A stretch of DNA of 64,000 nt, taken from the NCBI GenBank assembly GCA_964006375.1, contig OZ023267.1:86041406-86105405 (forward strand). Reading direction: 5' to 3'. The DNA comes from Tillus elongatus (Eukaryota; Arthropoda; Insecta; Coleoptera; Cleridae). A program made the position numbers and the translations under genes. Below the pieces are notes generated by a model that made no database searches, was not told the DNA's origin, and was given only the letters and a program-made list of their open reading frames with translations. This document shows positions 25,066 through 36,090 of this stretch, in pieces. Positions within the stretch are counted from its first letter, which is position 1, and each line of letters starts with the position of its first letter.

Positions 25066-25953
25066 TTAGTTGCTGGGAAGCGCTTTGGATCCTTTCTTGG
25101 GGATGGGTTGTACTCGAGCAGTTTTCCAGTTACTAGGGAATATGCCTTTATTATAAGATATCTGGAACAGACGAGTCAGGACAGGAGCAAGCTCTGGTGC
25201 GCATTTTTTGAGAACAATTGCTGGGATTTCGTCAAGGCCAGAGGCTTTCCTGGTATTAAGAGAATAGAGCATCTTTCGTACCTTTTTAGTTTTGAAAATG
25301 ATATCCGTCATTTTATGCGTGACATTGGGGACTGTTGGTGGTTGAACATTTGGAGGTGGGTGGAGAGTAGAATTGCCGGCGAACAACGAAGCAAAAAGTT
25401 CAGCCTTGCCCAGGGCGGTAGAAACAATTTCATCCCCTGAGACAAGAGATGGGAACGTGCTTTTGCAGAAATTATTCCCAATAGATTTAGCAAGAGTCCA
25501 GAAGGGTTTGCCGTTGTTGGAGCTTAAGAGGACCTTGTTTTTGATGTGGATATTAAACGAGTTTTTTGCCTCAGAAAGAATGCGGACATAGCGGTTTCTT
25601 ACGTCGTTAAATGCTTGACGATTTTCTTGGCTGGGATTGTGTAGAAGCGTTTTGTGAGCTTTGACCTTTTCAAGTCTGGCCTTGTCACAGGATTTAGAGA
25701 ACCAGGGCTTTTGAGTGGCTGAAGAGGTTTTCTGTGTACGTGGGATAAATAATTCCATGCCAGCTTGGATCATTTCGGTGACGTTTTGTGAGATATCAGA
25801 GGGGTCAGGATGAGAGAAGCAGACAGACGCCCATGGAAATGAGGAAAAGTAATCCCGCATTTCGTCCCAGTTTGCGGAGTTGTAGTGCCAAACGAAACGT
25901 GGGTGTGATGACTGTGTGACCTCGGGTTGCATTGCGCAGGAAGCAGTGACCAT
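25066..25953 (-). pseudogene. LINE ORF2 middle: linker and RT fingers
   Basis: An open stretch of 295 codons. Family landmarks are WFSKSCDKARLEK, FWTLAKSIGNNF, KKVRKMLYSLNTRKASGLDE (RT motif 0/1 region) and FPSNWKTARVQPIPKKG. It stops at a TAA (25066-25068) exactly where the family has the Tyr of NYRPISLL, so a single base change explains the stop. A one-base deletion just after it shifts the rest into the frame that opens at 25033. Confidence 0.8.
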
Positions 25954-26350
25954 TCCGTAGTCTGAGCGACCAAGGGGGCGGTGACTGATATCTTATAGCA
26001 TTCAGGTTGTGTAGTAAGAAGGAGATCCAAGGGATTTGAGCTGTGTGTTGGGATACGAGGAAAGTAAGTAGGTTGCTGAACCATATTGGCTAAAGAATTG
26101 CTGACTGCAAAGGCCTCCGCTGCTCTCCCTTGTGGATCGGTTTTTGAAGATCCTAGCCATTCCTTATTATGGACATTGAAGTCACCAAGAATAGTGACCT
26201 CCGAGGAAGAATATTCAGAAATCAGATAGTCGGTTTTTTCAGTAAGGTAGTCAAAGAGTTGGACAAAGTTGTTGTCAGAAGGTGACTGGTAAATGCAACA
26301 GATGAATTTAGTTGCAGCCCTGAGAGAAAGTGTTATCCATAGTAAGTCTT
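25954..26350 (-). pseudogene. LINE endonuclease, C-terminal fragment
   Basis: An apurinic-type endonuclease fragment of ORF2. It starts at the truncation point 26350 and includes the conserved ILGDFNVHN motif near 26180 (Asp and Asn of the active site), then the THSSNPLDLLLT region near 26020. A change in a G run near 25970 moves the following GRSDYG block, which holds the last catalytic part, into the frame of 25953. The N-terminal half of the nuclease is missing. Confidence 0.75.
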
Positions 26351-27009
26351 TACATTATACAAAGTGTTTGTTTGTTCATTACTTTTAGGTAATTTTTATT
26401 GTTATTTATTGTTATCTTAATTATACAGCATGTCTCACAAAAAAGCTTAGAACATAATTCTTTGGTATGTATTTCATGCTTAAGAGTTTGATCTATTTGC
26501 ATATAGATTTTTGGCTCTTTTAAATTCAGTTAAACTGAGATACTTTCCAAATTTACTAGTTATAAATCTCAAAAGTTTAATTAATGATCATTTTAACAAA
26601 TTATGGCTTTATATCTTTCATTGCTTATCCAAATAACACTAACAATAATAGAGAATATGCTTGTATATTAATGTTATTATTTTGTTTTGTGTTTTAGTGT
26701 AAAGTAAAATATGTCAAACGATGTGGATATGTATACAATCTACAGAGAACCCATATGCATCAGATGTAAACCGTAAGTATTGTACTTACTACTGACCAGT
26801 GGTCCTACTATAACCCCCCATTGCTAAGCTGCCCCTCAATTTTGTAGGTCTGACGATTTACATTATTGAAGCAATAATCGGAACTTAACGTCATCATACC
26901 AGTTTCCGTAAGGGTCTTCATTTTTGTTTTATAGAAATTTATATGGCCTTTGCATTATGTACACTTTGAGGTACTAACAGTTTATAATGTGCAATTTCCC
27001 AGCACAACA

Positions 27010-27020
27010 CCCCCCAATTT
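27010..27020 (-). promoter_or_regulatory. polypurine tract of gypsy A
   Basis: The minus strand reads AAAATTGGGGGG directly before the LTR start TGTTGTG. This is the second-strand primer of LTR retrotransposons, and it fixes the LTR boundary at 27009. Confidence 0.75.
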
Positions 27021-27092
27021 TGCATGCATTATTTCGATTCGCGAAAGTAATGGAAGCAAAATTTACGCACGTGCGGTTATTTTATTTTATTG

Positions 27093-28136
27093 TTATTGAT
27101 AGAAGTGGAATATATTTTGTATATTGAATATTCCTCTAAATTTTCCTGTAATTGGGTCTTTGATTTCACAACTATTAACTGGGTTTTCTGTTGTGATCTC
27201 GAATGGACCCTCAAATGGCATCATTAATTTGGCACTGATATTTTTCTTATAGTTCGAGGTTCGCAATGCCCTTATGATTACTAAATATCCTCTTTTAAAT
27301 GTCGATTTCTCAGATTTTTTTTCAAAAACCTTTTTACACATTTCTCTGCTCTTCTCTCATTTAATATATTGACCATCTCTACTACTTCTTCGTAGGTTTT
27401 ACTATTTTGTTGGAGCCATTTTCTTTCAGGCATGATACCTTTGAATAGATAAATCGGTGATTGTCCAGTCATTGTATGTGGACTATTATTAAGTAATTCC
27501 TCTATTATACTTAGCTTATCTTGCCACTCTCGGTGATGGCTGTGTACCATTAAATACTTGTTAAGTTCTTGTATATATCTCTCAGAAATGTTTGATTGTG
27601 GATGACGAATACTTGTAAATCGTAATGTCACTTGGTTTTGTTGACAAAATCTTTTAAAACGTTCTGATTGGAAACATGTTGCATTGTCAACAATACAGAA
27701 CTTTGGACTGCCTACGATTTGAAAATAATTTCTCAATAAATCAGTGACACATTTAACGTTTGTTCTTACACATGGATATAACTTTATAAATTTCGAAAAT
27801 AGATCTACTACGACTAATATGTACTTGTTGCCTTGATAGCTAGGTATTAGGTCAGATAAGAAATCTATGGCTATAATCTCCAATGGTTCCCTTGCTATGA
27901 TTGATTTAGGGCTATTTTGATACCTGAGAACCTTCTATTTTCCCAACTGACATGTGGCACATTTTTTCACTCGTTCCTTAATTACTTTGTAGTCGTTTAT
28001 GGTAATATAATGTTCTCGAAATGTCAGCCATAGTTTTCTAGCACCCATATGACAGTTTTCTGTATGTAGTTGATCAATGACTTTATAGGCCAAGTTATTA
28101 GTAATTACATATTTCTCATCGTCAATCGGTCCTTTC

Positions 28137-28137
<1 letters not shown>
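27093..28137 (-). pseudogene. gypsy A integrase
   Basis: C-terminal part of pol. It opens with the zinc-binding region (HTENCHMGARKLW ... CATCQ) at about 28060-27940. The catalytic core has all three acidic residues: IIAIDF near 27870, FCIVDNATCF near 27690 and QSNISERYIQ near 27595. A TAG at 27935-27937 interrupts the frame between zinc finger and core. A frameshift in a T/A run near 27320 separates the C-terminal tail (27093-27341), which includes FEGPFEI of the GPY/F-type module. Natural end at 27093. The (AT)n array at 28138 separates it from RNase H. Confidence 0.85.

Positions 28138-28224
<87 letters not shown>
28138..28224. repeat. (AT)n array inside pol of gypsy A
   Basis: 87 bases of AT between RNase H and integrase coding sequence. 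Family sequence resumes on both sides in different frames, so the array lies within what was one coding region. It translates as Tyr-Ile repeats in either direction. Confidence 0.95.
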
Positions 28225-28225
<1 letters not shown>

Positions 28226-28227
<2 letters not shown>

Positions 28228-29925
28228 ACAAATTCTAGAGCCTCTTTTTTCTTTCTCGGATAGGTTTAATTGATCTTGCGTTATCTGATGTAGTGAAAAG
28301 ATTCCTTGTTTATCCTTCAGTATATTCATTCCTATTCTTATTATCTTTTCTTGTTCTTTCTTGTTGCTGTCATTTTCCCTCGTTAAAGCGTCTGCTATAA
28401 TATTTAGCTTTCCCGGTATATACTTTATGGTAAATTTGTATTCTTGTAGCAATAAGGCCCACCTATGTACTCGGTTGTTCATTAATTTGTTATTCATTAT
28501 ATGTATTAACGACAAATGGTCTATTTCTATTATGAATTCATTTCCGAGCAAATAAAATCTTAACTTGGTCACACAAAATATAATGCTCGCCAATTCTAGC
28601 TCGGTAACGGAATATCCCCTTTCATGTTTCTTTGTCACCCTTGATACGAACGATATTGGAACCTCTATGCCATCTTGATCTTGCAAAAGAACTCCAGCGA
28701 ATCTATTTAGCGAAGCATCAGTTCTCAGAGTAAATGATTGATCATATCTAGGATGATATACCTCTAAATTCTTCGTAAATTCCTTTTTTATTTTGCAAAA
28801 AGCCTCTTCATGCTCGACCCCCCATTTCCATTTCACATCCTTTTTCAGTAATCTCAGCAAAGGTAACATTTTATTTGAGAGATCTGGAATCAATCTTTTA
28901 AAATAATTCAGTACCCCGAGAAATCCTCGTAATGCCTTTAAGTTTCTTGGTCGATTATATTCCAATATACTATTGACTCGATCTTCGTCCATTTTAACTC
29001 CTTTGTCGTTCAGTTCGTATCCCAAATATTTGACTTACATTTTGCAGAAATGGCATTTCTCTAAGTTTACCTTTGAACCTTCTCTGTCTAACGCTCTCAA
29101 AACAATGTCTACATGTCTGTAATGATCTTCAATGGTCTTGGAGTAAATTAATATGTCATCGACATAATGTAGTACAAAATCTTCAAATTTGTCTAGGATT
29201 TTGTGTAATGCTTTAACCAGAGCAGAACAAGCTGATTGAATTCCAAATGGGGTTACAGCAAATCGATATACTGAACCATCTATCAAAAAGCCTGTGTACT
29301 CTCTACATGATTCTTTCAGTGGTATCAGCCAAAAACTATGTTTTAAATCTACTTTTGAAAAAATATTTGCACCCGTTATACTTCCGAAAATACTTTCTAT
29401 TCCTACTGGTGAACTATATTGTGGAATTGACAATTTATTAACATTTCTAGAGTCTAAACACAATCTTATTCCCCCATATGCCTTTTTTACTACGACTATT
29501 GGGTTTATATATGGAGTATCACTTCTTTCTATTATTCCTTGCTCTAACATGTTATTTATTTCGCGGTGTACTTGTTTCTCTTTTACTTTAAATTGATGCA
29601 CATGACCAACAGCTACTCGACTAGTTTCATCGAACAAACTTTCATACTTACATAATATATTCTTTATTTTTCTATCATATTCTTCATTTTTATTTATTAT
29701 TTCTTTTATATTCTTTTCTTTATATTCTTTCATATAATCTATACTATTTATATAATTCATGTTTTCATTTTCAATACTTTTTTCTTTACATTTATTCACA
29801 ACTTCGTCAGTCATATGCACTATTTCATTGTCGATAATTACAATATTCCTGTCGTGATCTATGATTGCATTATTTTCATTTAATATATCTGATCCCATTA
29901 CTACATCAAATTCCGAACCTTCCAT
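28226..29925 (-). pseudogene. gypsy A reverse transcriptase and RNase H
   Basis: RT spans 29925-29035: LCLDSRNVNKLS, FSKVDLKHSFWLIPL (motif A), TPFGIQSACSALV and LHYVDDILIYS (motif C YVDD). A TAA at 29035-29037 breaks the frame between CHFCKM and the thumb sequence VKYLGYELN. RNase H follows to 28226 in the same frame: LRTDASLNRFAGVLLQ, VTELELASI and IEIDHLSLI supply the Asp, Glu and Asp of the active site. It runs into the (AT)n array. Apart from the stop the enzyme looks complete. It acts in cytoplasmic particles to make cDNA from the genomic RNA. Confidence 0.88.
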
Positions 29926-30279
29926 TATTAATAAATTAACGTTGATTTCTTTTTAACTTTCGTTAAATTGTAATTTTCCCATTATTGCCTTCGATACTTC
30001 ACAAATCTTTCTTCCCCTCGCATTTAGTAGTGACACTTTTGGTATATTAGAACTAAATTTGTTTAATTTTAATTGGTCTATTATATTGCTACTGATGATT
30101 GACGCATTTGATCCAGAGTCCATCATTATATTCACCATTTTGTTTTGGAAGTTTGCTTTTACAAAAACTAATTTATTTTTATTTTCAAGGTTTTTCTCAT
30201 TTTCTAATTTTATAAATTCTCTCGGGTGACTATACTGTATGACATTATTTACAAACAAAGGTGCGCTTATTCTAAAAAA
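29926..30279 (-). pseudogene. gypsy A protease, start of pol
   Basis: This frame is entered from gag by the -1 slippery site at 30273-30279. The aspartic protease signature MMDSGSNASII lies near 30115, with the LLNARG flap-side region after it. A TAA at 29953-29955 separates it from the RT, which is in the same frame. The protease itself has its catalytic D-S-G intact. Confidence 0.82.
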
Positions 30280-32096
30280 TTTTGGCTGGGTCCATGTATC
30301 TGTGCTGCGACTTCAATTCGGTTTTGCTCTTCAATTTGTTGTGGTATATTATTTGCCATTGCACAATTTCTTATTTGGCCGCCTGGATTAGTATATTGAC
30401 AATTATTGATGTCATTTGTCCTGGGTATCTGTGTTCTTCCTTGTTGGTAATTGTTGTTATACCTGTATTGCCTCTGATCTTGTCTAGTGTTGTCGTAATT
30501 TTCTTGGTCATTTCTGTTTCTATCCCTGTTTTGATACTGATAATTTCTTGGGTTCATATTGTTGTTCGATACCCCAGGTCTTGCTTCATTCTGGTTGTAT
30601 CGTGGCCTATTTTCATACGTGTTACCTCCATATCTTTGATTCTTTTGATAATTTGGTCTTCTGTAGTCTGGTTTGTTTTCACCCTTATTTCTTATATTTC
30701 TGGTTCTTAGGGTTCTTTCAATTCTTGTCAAATAAGTTAACAGTTGCTCCATCGTTTTGATATTATTTATCGCAATTGTCTCCGTAATCTGGTTTTCGAA
30801 ATGTCTGGAGATATACATGACTATTTCTTCTTCCTCCATTCTCAGGTGTAGGTACTGTGCTGTATTGTATAAATGCAGACAATAGTTGCTAAAATCTTGA
30901 TTTCGATTGTAATCGAACCGTGCAAAGTAAAGTTTCTCTCTGAATATTCCTTGATGGAATTCTCCCCAGTAAAATTTCATTAAAAGATGTTCAAATTCTT
31001 CAACGTTGTGGATTTCATTTTCTCTACTGGAAAACCATAGTAAAGGATTTCCTACCAGCTGCATCCTTATCATGTCTTTTACATCGTTGATATCAGTTAT
31101 ATATCGTACTTTGTTTCTTATGCTGTTGATAAACACTCTGGGGTGTAATTTGTTTATATTTCCATCAAACTTTGTTCCTGTATCCATATTTATTGGCATA
31201 CTGTAGCTTCTGGTGTTTTGGCTATTTATTTTGTTGATGATTTCTTCTCTCGTCTTGCCAATTTGCTCATCTGTTTTCTTTTTTATGTGTGTTATTTCCG
31301 AGTTAACCATTTGTATTTGCGTTTCGACTTTTGTAAATTCTTCTCTGGTCTTCTCGGCTTGATTATATAAGTGGTCGTGGATTTCTTGCAGCCCTGTATT
31401 CATTTCGGTTTTTATTTTCTGACAATTTCGTTGACATTTCTGTTTTGCCTCGTCCACGTCACTTCTTATTTGTATAATAACCACCTCATTTTCCTATTCC
31501 AAGGTGTTTTGTTTCCTGTTCATTTCCTCCATGAGATATTTATCACTCTCTTCTATCTTTCCTGCCATCCTGTTCTCCATATATTGCTCGAGTTTTTCTA
31601 TATTTTCTTTCGTTTCTTCTCTGAGATCTTGAATGTTTCTATACAATATAGTATCATTTTCTTGTAATTTATTCATATCCCTTTTGATTTCTGTTGTTAC
31701 ATTCTGTATAAATACTTCTAGATTTTTCATATCTTCTTGTTTCGCCATTTTATCACTCAGGTTTTCTTCTTGCTTTGCCAATTTTTCACTCAGATTTTCT
31801 TCGTGTTTCTGCAATTTTTCATTCATACTTTCCATATTTTGTCGTAACATACTTGCTATTTGTTGCAATAAAGTTTGTTCAGTACTTGGCGTTTCTTCTT
31901 ATCTGTTTGGTTCTACCGTTTCAGTTTCTTCACTCTCCTCCGGTTTATCTGGTATTTCCTCCTGCGATACGGTTTCTTTTACTAACATTTCTTCTGTTTT
32001 CTCTTCTCCTGTGTCTCCTTCATCAAATTGTTCCGCCTGTTGTATTTCTTCAGTCTTCTTTGTTTTTTTAGCTCTTGTTTGCTTTTGTTGCGACAT
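30267..32096 (-). pseudogene. gypsy A gag polyprotein
   Basis: One frame of about 610 codons from ATG 32096 to TAA 30267, interrupted by a TAA at 31899-31901 and a TAG at 31494-31496. The N-terminal part is acidic, Glu/Thr-rich. Residues about 75-330 are heptad-rich and probably coiled coil (repeated KHEENLSEKLAKQEENLSDK-like units, 31680-31830). The capsid-like region near 31100-30750 holds NPLLWFSSRENEIHNVEEF and LLMKFYWGEFHQG. The C-terminal part is Asn/Arg/Tyr/Gln-rich with no CCHC zinc knuckle, so RNA binding probably uses the basic Asn/Arg-rich tail. Confidence 0.8.
30273..30279 (-). promoter_or_regulatory. -1 ribosomal frameshift site between gag and pol
   Basis: The minus strand reads T TTT TTA in the gag frame, the canonical X-XXY-YYZ heptamer UUUUUUA. 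The gag stop TAA is two codons further on (30269-30267). A -1 shift here enters the frame that runs through FFRISAPLFVNN into protease. I see no strong hairpin just downstream. Confidence 0.72.
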
Positions 32097-32179
32097 TTTT
32101 TTGCTTAATTTTCTTTATTTAGGATGGTCAGTAATTAAATTTTTGTTTTTCAGGTCTGGTTCTACCAATGTTAAGAATT

Positions 32180-32352
32180 CCTGTGCCCAGATGTTGCAGT
32201 TTGATCCCCTGTTTTGCTGTGCCTGGACGTTATGGCTAGTTTCCCCTATTTTTGCTGTGCCCGAACGTTGCGGCGCCAATTATTCTAATTAATAACATAT
32301 TTTTAATATTATATTAATTTCTATTTTAATGCCACACTATTGGGCGCCAATT
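32180..32352 (-). repeat. gypsy A leader with repeated PBS-like segments
   Basis: On the minus strand AATAATTGGCGCC occurs near 32352 and 32281. CGTT.GGGCACAG-type words follow in three imperfect copies of about 38 bases (32180-32276). The leader therefore looks like partial repeats of the primer-binding region. Confidence 0.55.
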
Positions 32353-32443
32353 ATTATGATAATTGTAATAATTTTATATATTTTTTTATCTATAGTCAAT
32401 TATACTGATTAATATTTTGATTATATCTTTAATTAGAGATGAA

Positions 32444-32462
32444 GCCCTAATGTTGGGGGCCA
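32444..32462 (-). promoter_or_regulatory. candidate primer-binding site of gypsy A
   Basis: The minus strand reads TGGCCCCCAACATTAGGGC directly inside the 5' LTR end at 32463. It begins with TGG, as a tRNA 3'-CCA complement must. Closely related TGGCGCC words lie at 32272-32281 and 32343-32352, so which was the working site is uncertain. I cannot assign the tRNA. Confidence 0.45.
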
Positions 32463-32472
32463 ATTATTCACG

Positions 32473-32541
<69 letters not shown>

Positions 32542-34570
32542 CTTGGCTTGGTTACTTATTAATTATTTATTTTATTTTTAAAATGTATAAAATGATATTC
32601 ATTTATCTATAGGATTATATTTTTTTAATTATTTATATTTTGATTTGTATAATTTTATTTAATTCTATAAATAATCACCCTGTAGATGTGTGTAAACCTT
32701 TTTGGTTTTTGTATTTTATAATTGGTACAATTTTAGGGATGATATTATTTTATTGATTGTAGTTTTACATGTAACTAGAAACCGTTTATATTAACAGTTT
32801 ACACAATGTTTATGACTCTGGTGTTTGAATTTTGGTTTAGATCAGTATATATATTCGTCATATTAAAGCTAGCTTCAGTGTAATATGGGTTGCCTACCCC
32901 TCTACTATATATTATATGCCAAATAAATTGTAATCAAATAATTAATGTACTTACGTTGTCTCAGTGGTGGATTCTGCTAAATAGGGGAAAAGAAATAGCC
33001 TGCTAATATGCAATTAACCTTATTTTTTTGATCTTATTATGTTTTCTCAAAGAATTATGTTTTTAGAAAAATTTTCATAACTTTTATTGGACACAATTTT
33101 TAAATTTAAATCTAAACGGATCCGTTATAACTCTCAAACTTACTAATAAATTAACTGATTAATATTACTAACAGAATTTCGGATGATTTTCAAATGTTCG
33201 TTACAAACTAAAATGGCTTTCGGAGCTGCGATCCCGACTCCCTCTAAGTTCTTAACTTTGAACTTTGGTGAAATGTAAATTAAGATTTCTGTTTATGTAT
33301 AAAATCTTATTTTTCCCATGAATGCTTTTGCTTGACGTATGATCGATAGAATAGACTGTCTTTTAAATAAAGTAATTTGCCTCCTTGTGCTGATTTAGAT
33401 AAAATAAAATATATCTCAAACCTTGGTTCCTCGCTAGTGGTGGTAGGTATCTCTAAATGTGGTTATTCTTGATATATATACTGTTTATCTTGTAATTTAT
33501 TACTTTAAAACTTCATGTGACACCTTCTGTTTGTTTCAGTGATACAATTGATCTTCTTTACACAAAATATACTTTAAAAATATTTAAATTCTTTGGGAAG
33601 CAAGAATGACGCCACTCTAGCGTCTGAATTTATTTAACAACCAACCATAATTCATAACAAAAGCGGAAATCTTGCCCAAATTCATCTAATGTTATTTCCT
33701 GTTTGATATCAGAGCATCCTTTCTTGAATTTAATTAATACATTTTTGACAGCTATTCACCCGGTAAGTTTGAATATCATTATTCCTAAAATGACATTTGG
33801 CCTAATCTTACTTCTTAGACAATCATAACCAACAATAACTTTGAAAACTAAAATAAGTTTATATTTGTTGCACTCTTGATTTGAAAAGTCCCACAACACA
33901 AACACTGTCTTTGGTAAACTTCAGTTCATTGTTCACATAAAAAAACAACTTATGTCTAGGTACATTATACAAAGTGTTTGTTTGTTCATTACCTTTAGGT
34001 AATTGATTTAGAACATAATTCTTTGGTATGTATTTCATGCTTAAGAGTTTGATCTATTTGCATATAGATTTTTGGCTCTGTTAAATTCATTTAAACTGAG
34101 ATACTTTCCAAATTTACTAGTTATAAATCTCAAAAGTTTAATTAATAATCATTTTAACAAATTATGGCTTTATATCTTTTATTGCTTATCCAAATAACAC
34201 TGACTAACAATAATAGAGAATATGCTTGTATATTAATGTTATTATTTTGTTTTCTGTTTTAGTGTAAAGTAAAATATGTCGAACGATGTGGATATGTATA
34301 CAATCTACAGAGAACCTATATGCATCACGTGTAAACCGTAAGTATTGTACTTACTACTGACCAGTGGTCTTACTATAACCCCCCCATTGCTAAGCTGACC
34401 CCTCAATTTTGTAGGTCTGACGATTTACATTATTGAAGCAATAATCGGAACTTAACGTCATCATACCAGTTTCCGTAAGGGTCTTCATTTTTGTTTTATA
34501 GAAATTTATATGGCCTTTGCATTATGTACACTCTGAGGTACTAACAGTTTATAATGTGCAATTTCCCAGC

Positions 34571-34576
<6 letters not shown>
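32463..34576 (-). repeat. 5' LTR of gypsy A
   Basis: Uninterrupted LTR of about 2.1 kb. The minus-strand start is TTGTGCTGGGAAATTGC at about 34574, where the expected initial TG has merged with the adjoining (AT)n array. It contains an internal (AT)n array at 32474-32538. It should hold the promoter and polyadenylation signal, but I did not find a convincing TATA box and initiator pair. Confidence 0.88.

Positions 34577-34659
<83 letters not shown>
34574..34659. repeat. (AT)n array, outer right flank of gypsy A
   Basis: 86 bases of AT directly outside the right LTR. It is the counterpart of 22063-22167 on the left. It also adjoins a dispersed repeat on its right (34660-34800). Confidence 0.95.
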
Positions 34660-34662
<3 letters not shown>

Positions 34663-34800
34663 AACTGACCTCGGATATGTGTTCCAGGGTGCCTAATTAG
34701 CCCTCATTTGAAGAAATTTTTTCAAAATTCAAAAGTCGGGATCTCCTTATTAGTGAATTTTTTGTAAAAAAATTTACTAAATATAAAATAAAAATCGTAG
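34660..34800 (-). repeat. dispersed repeat fragment next to (AT)n
   Basis: CAAAAGTCGGGATCTCCTTA is the inverse of the 19273-19431 repeat end. GGTGCCTAATTAGCCCT also looks like repeat-family sequence. This supports the idea that (AT)n arrays here belong to a dispersed family which LTR elements later invaded. Confidence 0.5.
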
Positions 34801-35069
34801 ATAAGGTCTTTAAAATGTCTCTTTGGCGTATGTCAATATTTAACATGCGAAAAAACTAACTTTTAACAATATAAACTACAACAAGAACCTTCATAATAAA
34901 ACAGCTAATTAGCGTATGTGTGTTTGTTGTCGTGTTATATGGCTGCGGTCGTCAAACCATACGCACACTTTTTTCCCGTTTCTCGGTTTGGATCCCATCT
35001 GTATACTACTTTTTTTCTAAAGTAATAGAGATATTGGTGTACATTTTAGTCAATTTTCGTAGAAAAAAT

Positions 35070-35072
<3 letters not shown>
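34801..35072. other. no gene seen
   Basis: Anonymous sequence between the two gypsy elements. Confidence 0.4.

Positions 35073-35115
<43 letters not shown>
35073..35115. repeat. (AT)n array, left flank of gypsy B
   Basis: 43 bases of AT directly adjoining the left terminal repeat of the second gypsy element. Confidence 0.93.
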
Positions 35116-35116
<1 letters not shown>

Positions 35117-35278
35117 CTGTCACGTGATATTTTTCTCCGGATAGCGTGGTATCTAAATGGGTTCACTCTGACTTTAACAAATAACAAATATATTCCAATA
35201 ACTATAATAAGAATACGAATACACAAATAACTGTCTCTACACGTTCTATTCACCGAACTCTGTCTTTAACCCTGATTA
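35116..35278 (-). repeat. gypsy B terminal direct repeat, left copy
   Basis: Matches 38426-38588 with a few changes and a small insertion. Landmarks are CACGTG.TATTTTTCTCCGG and CTGTCTCTACACGTTCTATT. The end of pol (LIRVKDRV) runs into it, so pol stops inside the repeat. Confidence 0.8.
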
Positions 35279-36090
35279 AACCTTCTTCAGAGAGATCTTC
35301 TTCATCTGTCAAATATTCAATGGGTGGGCTCCATGGTTTCATTCGATCGGTTGCAAATACTGACTTGAATGGTCGCTGACTTCTTTCGGCTCCAGGGATA
35401 TCCACTATTAGGTATTTGTCATTTCCCAGGACGGCTTCTACTTTATAAGGTCCTCCGTACTTGGGTGCAAGCTTCTTAGATTCTCCTGTAGCTGTAGGTG
35501 TTCTCTTAACTAAGACGAAATCTCCTTCTTTATATATCTTTGGCTTCTTATGATTCTTATCGAACCACTGCTTCTCTTGTCTTTGACGAGTTTTTATATT
35601 AACTAAGGCTTCTTGTCTTGCCTCATGACATCTTCTGCAGGTGTTGGCTTCATTGTCAATGCTAAGATTACCTGGTTCTGTAAAGCATTTCTCGGGTGAT
35701 AATTAAACAACAACTGATGGGGTGTCTTCTTCGTTGCGCTGTGAGGTAAATCATTAAGTGCAAATTGAATATTTCTCAAATGCTGGTCCCAATCTTTTCC
35801 ATCTTCTCTTTCATAAGTGGTAGTTAAAGCTGTCAGTGAAGTTTGATTAAGCCGCTCAACTTGTCCGTTAGGTCTTGGACTTGCTGTAGCATTCTTAATA
35901 TGTATTATCCGGTGTTCTCTGCAGAACTCTTCCAACACTCTTGATGTATACGCTGTTCCTCGGTCTGTAATCAGACGTACAGGTGTCCCAAAGTGGCTAA
36001 ATATTTCTTTTAGCACTTTTATAACTGGTGCAGTCTGTGTGTTGGCCACTGCGCAAAGTACACAGTATTTAATTATATAAGCGTTGACTT
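35279..36090 (-). pseudogene. gypsy B integrase, truncated
   Basis: Starts abruptly at KYCVLCAVANTQ, so the zinc finger and the first catalytic Asp are gone. ITDRGTAYTS keeps the second Asp and NGQVERLNQT the Glu. A frameshift near 35625 moves the C-terminal part into another frame: QWFDKNHKKPKIYKEGDFVLV, then APKYGGPYKVEAVLG (GPY/F module), then an acidic tail EYLTDEEDLSEEGL. The last codons overlap the terminal repeat. Confidence 0.82.

Larger units (their letters stand above)
23762..26350 (-). mobile_element. 5'-truncated Jockey/CR1-like LINE inserted in the gypsy LTR
   Basis: Removing this segment restores continuity with the right LTR (CTAGG then TACATTATAC). The poly(T) at 23762-23771 is the reverse of a short 3' poly(A). 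Only the C-terminal endonuclease and the reverse transcriptase remain. No RNase H is seen. No clear target-site duplication is visible, which is odd for a LINE and may mean a deletion at insertion. The composition is clearly less AT-rich than the LTR around it. Confidence 0.85.

Noticed and set aside
30282..32292. Forward ORFs of up to 219 codons opposite gag of gypsy A
   Set aside because: They are antisense shadows of the gag coiled-coil region, rich in Ser/Phe/Cys, without motifs.
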